Notes: a model not told the origin generated them from the sequence alone. Positions 43,950 to 56,365 are shown, numbered from the stretch's first letter. The stretch is DNA of 64,000 nt from Orientallactaga sibirica (GCA_036365145.1 JAEOAD010001413.1:2250001-2314000); one strand, 5' to 3'. Numbers and translations: made by a program.

Positions 43950-44580
43950 CAGCTCACCACTGAGCCACACCCCCCCTCACTGGGGATTCTAGGCAGGGGC
44001 TCTGAGCCACGCCCCAGCCCCTCACTGGGGGATTCTAGGCAGGAGCTCTACCACTGAGCCACACCCCAGCCCCTCACTGGGGGATTCTAGGCAGGGGCTC
44101 TACCACTGAGCCATGTCTTCAGCCCCTCACTGGGGGATTCTAGGCAGGAGCTCTACCACTGAGCCACACCCCAGCCCCTCACTGGGGGATTCTAGGCAGG
44201 AGCTGTACCACTGAGCCACACCCCAAGCCCCTCACTGGGGGATTCTAGGCAGGAGCTCTACCACTGAGCCACACCCCCAGCCCCTCACTGGGGGATTCTA
44301 GGCAGGGGCTCTACCACTGAGCCACGCCCCCAGCCCCTCACTGGGGGATTCTAGGCAGGAGCTCTACCACTGAGCCACACCCCCAGCCCTCACTGGGGGA
44401 TTCTAGGCAGGGGCTCTACCACTGAGCCCCTTCAGCCCCTCACTGGGGATTCTAGGCAGGAGCTCTACCACTGAGCCACACCCCAGCCCCTCACTGGCAG
44501 GAGCTGTACCACTCCCAAGCCCCTCAGGGGCTCTACCACTGAGCCACACCCCCAGCCCCTCACTGAGAGAATCCAGGCAA
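43950..44580 (-). repeat. Second ID-derived tandem array, about 53 bp x 12-13
   Basis: Units read (plus strand) GGGGGATTCTAGGCAGGAGC, TCTACCACTGAGCCACACCC, CAGCCCCTCACT. This is the reverse complement of the 7736-8602 unit. The A box CCACTGAGCCA (reverse) is kept in most copies; the last units are broken. It starts about 700 bp upstream of the EPO promoter. Confidence 0.85.
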
Positions 44581-45060
44581 ATCTTCAGTGTGCTCAGCCA
44601 TGCCCCTAATCCCAGTCCCTACTTTGTGCAAGGCAGTTATGCACCTTGCAATACAGAAAGGCATGGTAATATCTAGCTCCTGACTTCTGGGTGTTTGTAT
44701 CCAGCTAGCTGAGTGGGGTACATGGAGCAGTAAGTAAGGGGACAGAACTGTGCAGATCTGAGCTGTAAAAGGTTGGGAGAGAGCAAGGTCATTTGTGTCT
44801 ATCCAGGGAAGTTAAGAAGATCAGATAGAGGACATCCATGACCTCACAGTGCCTGACACTACCTACACAAGACCATCATAATAGGAGGAAAAGATGATGA
44901 CACCAAAATAAAAAAGAAACTGAGTGAGAGGGGGAGGGGATATGATGGAGAGTGGAGTTTCAAAGGGGAAAGTGGGGGGGAGGGAATTACCATTGGTTAT
45001 TGTCTACAATTATCGAAGTTGTCAATAAAAATAAAATGAAATAAAAATAAAAAGAAGATC
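44581..45060 (+). mobile_element. Unique DNA then L1 3' end
   Basis: 44581-44830 is not recognisable. 44835-45042 is an L1 3' end with GATGATGACACC, GTGGAGTTTCAAAGGGGAAA and GTTGTCAATAAAAATAAAA. Confidence 0.55.
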
Positions 45061-47036
45061 AGGGCTGGAGGGATGGCTTAGCAGTTAAGGCATTTGCTTG
45101 CAAAGCCAAAGGATCCATATTTGATTCTCCAGTACCCACATAAGCCAGATGCACAAGGGGGCACATGCGTCTGGAGTTCATTTACAATGGCTGGAGGTCT
45201 TGGCGCACCCATTCTCTCCCTCTCTCTCTCTCTCTCTCTCTGCCTCTTTCTCTCTTTCAAATAAATAAATAAGTAAAAGGTTGAAATTTCACCCAGCATT
45301 TAAAAAAAAAAAGAAGAAGAAGAAGATCAGATAGAGACGGTCACTGTGGGATGGGTTTGTGGACTGAGCAGTTTCAGTGAAGCAATGTGAGGAGTGAGAA
45401 GGGAGGGTCAGGTGCGTGGGGAGGGAAGGAAGGGGATCATGCCACAGGGCTCTTAGGGAGGAATTGGATTTTCAAAGGTCTTGAATGCTACGCTGAACAA
45501 TTTAGATTGTGTTTAGTTAAGTGGGAAACATTTCTTCACTCAAGAAATGTTCATGGGGGCTGGAGAGATGGCTTAGGGGTTAAGGCGCCTGCCTGCTAAG
45601 CCTAAGAACACTGGTTCCAATCTCCAGGTCCCACGTTTCCAGATGCAGTCCAGGTCCCACTTGTTTAGCCAGATGCAAAGTGAGCAGCTGAGACACTGCT
45701 GGGGCATCTGTCTTCCTCTCTCAATGCTGCACTTGACCAAAAAAATAAAAAAATAAAAATAGCCGGGCGGGGTGCGCATCTGATTTAATCCCAGCACTTG
45801 GGAGGCAGAGGCAGCTGAGACACTGCTGTTCCACACCCTGATCTCTGTCTTCAGGTCAGCCTGAGCTAGAGTGAAACCCTCTGAAAAACCTAAATAAATA
45901 ACCAAATAAATAAATAAATAAATAAATAAAAAAAATAAAGAAATGTTCATGGGAGCCAGGTGTGTTGGCACACGCCTTTTATCCCAGCACTTGGGAGGCA
46001 GAGGTAGGAGGATCGCTGTGAGTTTGAGGCCACCCTGAGAATACAAAATGAATTCCAGATCAGCCTGGGCTAGAGTGAAACCCTACCTAGGAAAAAAAAA
46101 AAAAAATGCTGAGCGTGGCAGCATGGGCCTGTAATCTCAGCACTCAGGGGACAGAGACAGGCAGATCCCCAGGGCAAGCTGGCTTATCAACAAACAGTTC
46201 ATTGAAAGACTCTGTCTCAGTAAATAAAGTGGAGGGAGACACCCAACATCAATCTCTGACCACCACCTGTACCCACCCACTCACACCTGCATTCACATAC
46301 AACTGTACTCACCTGTGTGCCCACACACAAATGAACATGCATGCACACACATGTACACTGCACGCATACACATGCCAAAGGAGGGAAATGTTCGTAAGCT
46401 GGGTGTGGTGGTGCACTTGGGAGGCTGAGGCAAGGAGGATCATGAGTTGGAGGTCAAAATCAACCTGGGCTGCACAGCAAGACCTTGTAAGAAAGAATGA
46501 AAGAGGGCTGGAGAGATGGCTTAGCAGTTAAGGCATTTGCCTGCAAAGCCAAAGGATCCCGGTTCAATTCTCCAGGACCCACATAAGCCAGATGCACAAG
46601 GGGGCGCATGTGTCTGGAGTTCATCTGCAGTGGCTGGAGGCCCTGATGCGTCCATTCTCTCTCTCTATCTGTTTCTTTCTTTCTTTCTTTCTTGGTCAAA
46701 TCAAATAAATAAATAAAAAATAAAAAAAAAAAAAAAAAGGAAAAAGGAAGGAAGGAAGGGAAGAAGGAAAGAAAAAGAGAGGGGGAGGGAGGAAGGTAAG
46801 AAGGAAGGAAGGAAGGGGTGTAAGAAGGACAGAAAGGGGCTGGAGAGATGTCTTAGAGTTAAGGCGCTTGCCTATGAAGCCTAAGGACCCAGATTCAATT
46901 CCTCAGGACCGATGTAAGCCAGATGCACATGGTAATGCATGTAACTGGAGTTCGTTTGCTGCCGCTAGAGGCTCTTGGCCCGCCCATTTTCTTTCTCTCC
47001 CTTTCTGTCTGTCTCATAAATAAATAAAACTAAATT

Positions 47037-47071
<35 letters not shown>

Positions 47072-48545
47072 TTTTTGGTTTTTCGAGGTAGGGTCTCACT
47101 CTGGCCCAGGCTGACCTGGAATTAACTATGTAGTCTCAGGGTGGCCTTGAACTCTCAGCGATCCTCCTACCTCTGCCTCCCAAGTGCTGGGATTAAAGGT
47201 GTGCGCCACCACACCCAGCTAAAATTTTTTTTTTTTTTTTTTTTTTGCGAGGTAGGGTCTCACTCTGGTCCAGGCTGACCTGGAATTAACTATGTAGTCT
47301 CAGGGTGGCCTTGAACTCAAGGTGATCCTCCTACCTCTGCCTCCCGAGTGCTGGGATTAAAAGCGTGCGCCACCACGCCCGACTAAAATATTTTTTTAAA
47401 AAAGAAAGAAGAGAAGACAGAGAAGAGAAAAAGAAGAAAGAAATGTACATGGAGTACATTCTGTTGGCCAGGAGAAACCTGGGGACAGTGGCTTGAACGA
47501 CACAAAGATGTCTGCCCCGGGGCTGGAGAGATGACTCAGCAAATTGCCTGCCTTGCATTTATGAGGACCTGAGCTCTATCCCCAGTACCCGTGTAAATGC
47601 CAGGCATGGCGTTGCACTTTTGTAACTGCAGTGCTTGAGAGACAGAAACAGGAGGATTCCTGATGCTCACTGGCCTAGCCTAACTAGTGAGCTCCAGGTG
47701 AGTGACACACCTGTCTCTCAAGAGGTGATCACTCTCTCTGAGCTTTCCTGCTCCAGGTGGGTGCTCCCCTCCTTCTCTCTCTCCCTTCTTCTCTCTCTCC
47801 CATCTCCTTTCTCTTTAGTTACAATAAAGTCTGAAACCTTCCCCCACCAAAAAAAAAAAGAGGCGGTGGCATTCTTAAGGATGATGTCCAAAGTTGTCTT
47901 TTGGGCCTCGCAGACATGCACAAACACACAGAAACATGTTCACGCACATAAAAACATGCACACACGCCGGGCGTGGTGGCGCACGCCTTTAATCCCAGCA
48001 CTTGGGAGGCAGAGGTAGGAGGATTGCTGTGAGTTCGAGGCCACCCTGAGACTACATAGTTAATTCCAGGTCAGCCTGGACCAGAGTGAAACCCTACCTC
48101 GAAAAACCAAAAAAAAAAAAAAAACAAAAAAACATGCACACACTTATAAATGTGCACCCACATACACACACTCACATTTGCAAGAGGAGGGGCTGCAGAG
48201 ATGGCTTAGCAGTTAAGGCGCTTGCCTGTGAAGCCTAAGAACCCAGGTTCGATTCCCACATAAGCTAGATGCACAAGGTGGCCCGTGTGTCTGGAGTTCG
48301 TTTGCAGTGGCTTGGAAGCCCTGGAGTGCTCCCTCTCTCTTTCTCTCTCCCTCTCTCAAATAAATAAAATATTTTAAAAAAAAATTCCTAGCCGGGCGTG
48401 GTGGCGCACGCCTTTAATCCCAGCACTCGGGAGGCAGAGGTAGGAGGATCGCTGAGAGTTCAAGGCCACCCTGAGACTACATAGTTAATTCCAGGTCAGC
48501 CTGGACCAGAGTGAGACCCTACCTCAAAAAAACAAACAAACAAAC
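45061..48545. repeat. SINE block 5' of EPO
   Basis: Plus: short T-SINE 45061-45290, unique 45310-45550, scrambled long T-SINE/B1 mosaic 45560-45900, B1 45955-46100, old B1 46105-46230 and 46395-46495, short T-SINE 46505-46720, GGAA-rich 46740-46830, short T-SINE 46830-47040. Reverse B1 47070-47222 and 47225-47385. Plus B4-type 47520-47720, B1 47966-48115, T-SINE 48190-48375, B1 48390-48540. Confidence 0.65.
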
Positions 48546-49300
48546 AAAATTCCTGCCCTGGTGACACCCTAGAGGAGAGACAGTCAATGAACAGGAAATC
48601 TCAAATGGCCTTAAGAACTCAGGAGAAAAGACCCAGAAGGGAAACCAGGGGGGTGTAATTGTCAGTGAGGCCCCCAGGGTTGCCTCGCTGACCACATGAC
48701 CTAATGGAGGCGAAGGAGTGGAGACATAGATGCCGCGGACGAACAGCACGATCAAAGAAGGGAAAGATGAAGTTGGAGGGGGAGAGAGGGGGCTGCTTAG
48801 CTGGCTAGAAGTCACGTGGGTCTGACCCCTCTGCAGCTCTGCCTCCCTGTCCTCCACTCACCTTGAGCCCGCTCAGGCTCTTCCCTAAAACTGCTGTCCT
48901 GGCTCTGCATCCATAGTCCCGCTCTGCTCCCTAACCAGGGCCCAGCTGTGAGCCATGCACATGCACACACGTGCACACACGTCCACACACGTCTCAATGT
49001 GCACTGCGTCCGACCACCTCCTCCCCAACAGGCTCTGCTCTCCAGGGCCCCTGACTTCTGCGTCACTGATCTGACCTTACCGTGGAGAAGGGGGCCGGGG
49101 CAGATGGGGGCGGGGGTAATGAATGACACAGCTTGAGGAGCACAAGGAGGAGATTTGGGGGCTGGAACCTGCTCTTTTTCCTCACAGTGACATGTTGGTA
49201 ATCCCAGGAGATGTGCCAGAGTTTTTCCATGGCAGCCTGCAGGGAGAGTATGTTGGTCCACCCCACACCAGGCAGGGTTATGTAGTAAGACCCATCTCAA
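48546..49300. other. Low-repeat island 5.3-6.1 kb upstream of EPO
   Basis: No SINE or L1 seen. It contains CACGTG (48812-48818 area) and a short run of CACACGTG-like units (48958-48992) giving several ACGTG cores, with CACAG nearby on the minus strand. Open frames here have no recognisable domain. It could be a distal EPO control element; that is position-based inference. Confidence 0.35.
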
Positions 49301-49339
49301 AACAAAAATTAAAAAAAAAAAAAGGGGGTGGGCTACCTG

Positions 49340-49807
49340 GTCTGGGGAGATGGCTCAGTAGGTAAAGTACTTGTTTTGCAAGCATGAGTATTTGAGTTTG
49401 GATGACCAGAACCCAGGTAAAAGCCAGAAAGGGGAGGGAGAGATGCCTTAGAGGTTGAGGCGCTTGCCTGTGAAGCCTAAGGGCCCAGCTTTGATCCCTC
49501 AGGACCCACATAAGCTAGATGCACACTGGAGCGCATGTGTCTGGAGTTTGTTTGCAATGGCTAGAGGCCCCGGCGTGCTCGCTCTCGCTCTCTCTCTCTC
49601 TCTCTCTCTTTGTTTTGTTTTTAGAGGTAGGGTTTTACTCTAGCCCAAGCTGACCTGAAACTCACTATGTATTCTCTGGGTGGCCTTGAACTCATGGCGA
49701 TCCTCCTGCCTCTGTCTCCCGAGTACTGGGGTTAAAGGTGTGAGCCACCATGCATGGCCACTCTCTCTCTTTCTATCTGTCTCTTTCTCTCCTTTCTCTC
49801 TTTTTTT
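49340..49807. repeat. T-SINEs with a nested B1
   Basis: ID/B3-like piece 49340-49430, short T-SINE 49440-49605 whose CT tail is interrupted by a reverse B1-type (49610-49760) and resumes CTCTCTCTCTTTC. Confidence 0.6.
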
Positions 49808-50165
49808 TTTTTTTTAATTTTTATTGATTTTTAATCTTACATACCAAAAAAAACCCCACCTGATATTTCCCTCCCCTCCCCCATTCCACTTTAGAACTCC
49901 AGTCTCCATCATATCCCCTCCCTTTCTCCATTAGTCTCTCTCCTAATTTGATGACATCATCTTTCTCTTCTATTTTGAGGGTCTTGCAAAGGTATTGCTA
50001 GGCACTGCAAGATCATGGATATCGAGGCCAATTTCTGTCTGGGCAGCTGCATAGTAAGAGGTCATATCCTTCCTTTGGCTCTTCCATTCTATCCGCCCCC
50101 TCTTCCGCAATGGTCCCTGAGCCACTGGAGGATGTGACAGAGGTGTTTCAGTGCTGGGCACTCCT
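49808..50165 (-). mobile_element. L1 3' end, minus orientation
   Basis: Reverse complement of the local L1 3' UTR: TTTATTGATTTTTAATC start, CTCCATCATATCCCCTCC, GATGACATCATC, GGCACTGCAAGATCATGGAT. No ORF. Confidence 0.65.
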
Positions 50166-50239
50166 CCATCCCTTCTTTCTCCTTTCTCTCTTTCTCTCTC
50201 GAATAAATAAATGAAATGAAATATTTTTAGATAGTTTAT

Positions 50240-50500
50240 TTATTTATTTGAGAGAGGGGAAGCAGCAGAGAGAAAGAGAGAATGGGCACACCAGGGCCTC
50301 CAGCCACTGCAAACAAACTCCAGATGCATGCACTCCCTTGTTCATCTGGTTTAGGTGGGTCTTGGGGAATTGAAATGGGGTCCTTAGGCTTCACAGTCCA
50401 GATGCATGCACCCCCTTGTGTATCTGGCTCACATGGGTTCTGGGGAATCAAACTGGGGTCCTTAGGTTTCACAGGCAAGCGCCTTAACTGCCAAGCCATT
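50240..50500 (-). repeat. Short T-SINE with internal 80-bp duplication
   Basis: Reverse T-SINE in which CAGATGCATGCA..CTTAGG.TTCACAG appears twice in a row (about 50320-50398 and 50399-50481). Confidence 0.6.
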
Positions 50501-50544
50501 TAAAATATTCCCAACCCAAAATAAAATATTTTTTAAGCCAGTAA

Positions 50545-52050
50545 GATAGAAAGGGGCTATAAGTGAGGGAGGAGAGGGGAAAACGTAAGGGGATGGCATT
50601 GTATATATGTAAATAGGGGAACAGATTACTGGGGATGGAAAGACAAAAATGAAGTCAGGAAAAGAGACTGAGTAAAGGAAGGGGGGGAGGGTTAATCAAC
50701 ATCTAAGAGGGTATGAATAAGCCATACGGTAACCTACCTTTTTGGACAATGGTGAACCCAGAAGCCATAAATTATTAGTAGAAAATTTTCAGTACCAGGG
50801 ATGGGATACATTCCAGTGAGTTGTTGGCCAGGGAAGTCCCAGATGCCCTCAAACATTAGAGATGATTGTGGAGGATCTTGGTTTCCCACCAGGAATAGAT
50901 GGTAAGACTCTAGTGCTGAAGACTCCACACACTTGGGCTGCAAGGTCACTGAGAAATCCTGCTGGAGCTGAGCTGAAAGCCTCCTCCATGCAGACCAGCT
51001 GACAGAAAGCTGGAAAAAGCTATGCTGCATGTAGCTCTGTGAGAGACAGAAGTCATCAGTGGAGATAAACAACCGTGGACACTGCAAGCCTTAAGTTGGG
51101 CCAGCCAGGCTAAGTGAGCCATTGGGCATGTCTGTTATGGGGGAAAACAACCACTCTCTAATTGGACTGGAGGCCTGCTCCATGGGAGGGAAGACATGCC
51201 CTGGGGGTGTAACACCTGCTGGTGTCTGACTAAATGCATATATTGTGCTCACCAAACTTCCCAGTAAGCACTTCTCTTTATATATATCCACATATTAATG
51301 CTACGCTCACTTTTTTTTTTTTTTTTTTTTTGGTTTTTCGAGGTAGGGTTTCACTCTAGCCCAGGCTGACCTGAAATTCACTCTGTAGTCTCAGGGTGGC
51401 CTCCAACTCACAGCGATCCTCATACCTCTGCCCCCTGAGTGCTAGAATTAAAGGCATGAGCCACCATGCCCAGTGCTACTCTCACTTTTGGTTCGAGAAG
51501 CTTCTCTTTTCAGATGGCAGTGACCTCTGGGATGACTCAAAAGGCGCTATAGTGCTAAGAAGTGACAGAGGAGTGCTCAGCACTGAAACATCTCTATCAC
51601 ACCTTCCAAGGCTCAGGGTCCATTGCGGAAGAGGCGGTGGAAAGAATATAAGAGCCAAAGAAAGGGTAGGACTGCCTACAAGGCACTCTTCCTGACACAA
51701 AATGACCTGCATATCCATGATCTTGCAGTGCCTGGCACTACCTACACAAGACCCTCATAACAGGAGGAAAAGATGATGACATCAAAATAAGATGGCACAC
51801 GCTTTTAATCCTGGCCCTCAGGAGGCAGAGGTAGGAGGATCTCCATGAGTTCAAGGCCACTCTGAGACTACATAGTAAATTCCAGATCAGCCTGGGCTAG
51901 AGCAAGACCCTACCTTGAAAAAAAAAAAAAATAAATAAGAGAGAGAGGGATATGATGGAGAATGGAGTTGTGAAGGGGAAAGTGAGGGGGAGGGAATTAT
52001 CATGATTTATTGTTTATAATTATGGAAGTTGTCAATGAAAACAATTTTAA
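50545..52050 (+). mobile_element. L1 3' UTR, about 1.2 kb, with two SINE insertions
   Basis: The longest L1 3' UTR copy here, ending GTTGTCAATGAAAACAA. A reverse B1 (51312-51475) is flanked by GCTACGCTCAC / GCTACTCTCAC, and a plus B1 (51787-51940) is inserted after ATCAAAATAAGATGG. Frames within it (for example minus 50734-51087) show no L1 ORF2 motifs. Confidence 0.65.
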
Positions 52051-53181
52051 GGGCTGGAGAGATGGCTTAGCAGTTAAGGCTCTTGCCTGCGAAGCTAAAG
52101 GACCCAGGTTCAATTCCCAGGACCCACGTAAGCCACATGCACAAGGTGGCATATGCATCTGGAGTTCATTTGCAGTGGCTGAAGGCCCTGGTGTACCCAT
52201 TCTCTCTTTCTCTTTCTCTCTCTCTCTCTCTCTATATATAATATATATATATACATATATATACATACATATATACATATATATACATACATATATACAT
52301 ATATACATACATATATACATATATACATACATATATACATATATACATACATATATACATATATACATACATATATACATATATATACATACATATATAC
52401 ATATATATACATATATACATATATATACATATATATATACACATATACATATATATGTGTGTGTGTGTCTGTTGTCTCTCAAATAAATAAAAATAAAATA
52501 AGTTAAAAATATTTTTAATAAAAATAAATAAAATAAAATAAAAAATATATATATATATAAATATATATATACATATATATTTTTTTTTAAGCCAGGCACT
52601 GTGGTGGGCATCTGTCATCCCAGTGCACCTATGGCAAACAGAGAGGCAGAGACAGGAGAATCTCCCAGGAAGCTCGTGGGCGGGCCAGCCAGCCTGAAGA
52701 AAGCAGCAGGGAATATAACAAGAAGCCCCTCTTCCAACAAGGTGGAAGGCGAGTATCAACACCCAAGGTTATCCTCTGACCTCCACAGTGCTCCGTCCGC
52801 AGCACACTCACACACATGAACACAGCGCATACCCCCCAAAAGAGGTGCTACCTGAGGGTCCCCTCCAACACCTCCACCCCTGCTCCCAGCTTGCTTCTGC
52901 GCTTCTAGCGTGGCACTGGCGCTGTACATGGGTCACTGCAAAGGAACCCGGTTCCTCCAAGTCACCTTCTCCTCCTCCTCCTCCTCCTCCTTCTACTTCT
53001 CCTCCTCCTTCTCTTCCTCCTCGTCCTCCTTTATTTGAGAGAGAAAGAGGCAAAGAGAGAGAGACAGAGAGAGAATGGGCTTGCCATTGTCCTTGTGTGT
53101 GTCCCCTTGTGCACATGTACGACCTTGCGTGCTTGCATCACTGTGCATCTGGCTTACCTGGGACCTGGAGATTCGAATATG

Positions 53182-53235
<54 letters not shown>

Positions 53236-53440
53236 GTTTTTGCGAGGTAGGGTCTCACTCTGGCCCAGGCTGACCTGGAATTCACTATGTAGTCTCAGGG
53301 TGGCCTTGAACTCACAGCAATCCTCCTACCTCTGCCTCCCGAGTGCTGGGATTAAAGGCGTGCGCCACCACACCCGGCTCAAATATGAGTTCTTAGGCTT
53401 CGCAGGCAAGCACCTTAACCACTAAGCCATCTCTCCAGCC
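52050..53440. repeat. T-SINE with giant (TA/CA) microsatellite; further SINEs
   Basis: Short T-SINE 52050-52200, then CT and a complex (TATACA)n/(TA)n tract 52229-52460, AT-rich to 52580, an old B1-like piece 52590-52800, unique 52800-52965, (TCC)n 52966-53032, reverse T-SINE 53036-53440. A reverse B1 (53187-53378) with a 48-base T run is inserted in that T-SINE, with AATATGAGTTCTT on both sides (53177 and 53382). Confidence 0.7.
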
Positions 53441-54340
53441 TTCCAGTGGCTTTCTAACCCTGTTCCTCAGTTAATTTTCCCACTGGATAACCTTGCTCAG
53501 GTCACTGCCCTCAGCAGGACTCTACATCCTCATCGCCGGACAACTCAGACCCTCTGTGTCCTGCCACACCTCTGACTTTGCAGCCACTTTGCTCCTTCCT
53601 ACTGCTTCCATCATAGGAGCTCCGTTAGAGTGTTGGTAGGGTCTTGGCTTTAGCAACGCCTTCCATGTGGTTCACCCTCCAACACTCTCTTCTCTTCAAA
53701 TCCCACACCCACACAATCCCTCATCCAGGCAGCCTTTCCCATCCTCCCAGCAGGAAGCGCACTTCCCTGTCTGTTGCCATCATTAATGTATGTCTTAGGT
53801 CTTGCCCCACGGTGCAATTCCAGGAGGTAATTTACTCATGAAACGTTTTCCCTGGCCAACCTAACTCCCTGGGATCCTGGTGTTGGAAAGTCCCCCGTCC
53901 CTTTTCAGAGCAGGTGGCCATTGAACCAGACTTGGGAAGAGAGTAGTGACGAGGCATGGTGGGGTCAGAAGCAGTGTCTATTCCACAGTTTCCTCCTGGC
54001 AGCCAATTCCTATGGAAGCTAGGAAGAGAAACAAATTTACAGCCCCCCTGAGCTGTTGCAAACACCAGGCAGCACGCAGCCCCAGCTGCCTAGAGTCCGG
54101 CTGAGAAGGGGGGGGGGGCTCTGGGCCTCTCCCTCCCTCCTATCTAAGCAGTGGCTTCTTGACTTGGGAGCTCAGCCAGCGGCCTAGCAGACCTTCTGTG
54201 CTAGGAAGTGAAATGGCAGTGGCGGAGAGGGACTGGTAGGGTGTGTGTGGGGGGGATTCTTCGCCCTTGGAATACTCAGAGAGACGCAACAATGCTGGCA
54301 GAGGGATCTTTGTTGGAACGCCAAGGAAAAGACCTTTGAC
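53441..54340. other. Low-repeat island 10-11 kb upstream of EPO
   Basis: About 900 bp without recognisable SINEs. Several frames are open but none shows a known domain or a spliced continuation. The position falls in the range where distal EPO regulatory DNA lies in human (about 6-14 kb 5'). Nothing more specific is seen. Confidence 0.35.
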
Positions 54341-54662
54341 AGTGGTGTGGTGGTGCACGTCTGAAATTCTAGCTATTCAAGGAGGCTGAGGCAGGAGGAT
54401 TGCAAGTTCCAGGCTAGCCTAAGCTACATAACAAGAAACTATCTACAAGGGAAGGGAAGAGAAAAGAAAGGGAGGAAAAAGAGAAGCTGGGGCTTCAGAG
54501 ATGGCTTAGCAGTTAAGACACTTGCCTGCAAAGCCAAAGGATCCAGGTTCGATTCCCCAGGACCCACGTAAACCAGATGCACAAAGTGGTGCATGCATCT
54601 GGAGTTTGTTTGCAGGGGCTGGAGGCCCTGGTGCGCCCATTTTCTCTCTCCTCTCTCTCTGC

Positions 54663-54693
<31 letters not shown>

Positions 54694-55287
54694 AAAATAA
54701 ATAAATAAAATTTTAAAAGAGAGAGAGAGAAGCTGGGCATACTGGCACACACTTGTAATCCCAGAATTTGTGGGGGGGGCCAACCTGGGCTACATGAGAT
54801 CCTGTCTCAAAAAGAAAGAAGCTGGGTGTGGGTGCATCTGGATTTACATGAGTATTGGACGCCTTTAATCGCAGCACTGAGGAGGCAGAGGTAGGAGGAT
54901 CGCCTTGAGTTTGAGACCACCCTGAGATGACTACATAATGAATTCCAGGTCAGCCTGGACTAGAGTGAAACCCTACCTCGAAAAAAAAAATTTTTTTTTT
55001 GAGGTAGTATCTCACTCTAGCTCACTTTGCACTTGCCTGCAAAGCCTGAGGGCCCAGGTTTGATTTTCCAATACCCATGTAAATCCAGATGCACAAAGTG
55101 GTGCATGCATCTGGAGTTTGTTTGCAGCAGAAAGAGGTATAAGGCCCCAGTGCACTCATATTCTCTCTCTCTCTCAAATAAATAAATAAATTTGAAAAAT
55201 AACATTAGTATTTTATATTATATTTTTACATTATTTTAATTATATATAACCTCCCAAAATGAAAAGATAGATGGATGGATGGATAGA

Positions 55288-55331
<44 letters not shown>

Positions 55332-56327
55332 TGGGGTCACATGTATTCCAGGCTGGCTTCAAGCTCACTGAAGCTGAGGATAGCCTTGAACTCCTGATTC
55401 TGCAGCCTTCATTTCCTGCGTGCTGGGATTACAGGGATGCACCACCATGCCCAGTTTCTGCAGTGCTGTGAGGGGAACCCACTGTTTGTGCCTGCTAGGC
55501 AAGTGATCTACCAACTGAACTACATCCCTAGCCCCCAAAATTAAATTTGAATAATTAAATTGGTTGAGCTATACATAGTCACCTCTGTCACATCATTTTG
55601 TATTTTTTTTTGCGTGTTATGTGTGTGGTGTGCACATGTGTGCTCGTTTGTGTGCAGTCACATCTGTGTACAAGTGTGTGTGCACGTATGTGTATGTGCA
55701 TGTGTATATAGATGCCAGAGGTTGACTTCGGGTGTCTTCTGCAATCATTGTCTACTTTATTTGTTGAGACAGGGTCTCTAACTTGAGCCTAGAGCTCATC
55801 GATTCAGATGTTCTAGCTAGCCAGCTTCCTCCAGAGATCCGATTTCTGCCTCCTCAGTACTGAGATTACATGTGGTCACCAAACCCACCCAGCATTTCAC
55901 AAGAGTGTTGGGAATCTGAACTCAGGGCCTCATGCTTTCACGGCAAGTGCTTTATCCACAAAGGCAATTATTTGCTCTTAACATTTTTTTTTTCGAGGTA
56001 GTGTTTCACTCTAGCCCAGGATGACCCAGAATTCACCATGTAGTCTCAGGGTGGCCTCAAACTCATGGCAATCCTCCTACCTCTGCCTCCCGAGTTCTGG
56101 GATTAAAGGCATGCACCACCACACCCGACTCCTTTAAAAATTTTTAATATTTTATTTATTTATTTTATTTATGGGCATGCCAGGGCCTCCAGCCAGTGCA
56201 AACAAACTCCAGACACGTGTGCCACCTTGTACATCTGGCTTATGTGAGTCCTAGGGAATCAAACTAAGGTCCTTTGGCTTTTGTAGGCAAACACCTTAAC
56301 TGCTAAGCCATCTCTCCAGCCCAATAG

Positions 56328-56365
<38 letters not shown>

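Noticed and set aside
48812..49300. 162-aa minus-strand ORF upstream of EPO, considered as POP7 or another gene
   Set aside because: No similarity to POP7 as I know it, no domain, no splice structure; GC-rich chance frame.
50734..51087. 117-aa minus-strand ORF
   Set aside because: Antisense frame in L1 3' UTR sequence, also present as degraded copy at 20.7 kb.
52000..52611. 203-aa minus-strand ORF rich in Tyr/Ile/Met
   Set aside because: It is a translation of the (TA)n/(TACA)n microsatellite and flanking SINE.
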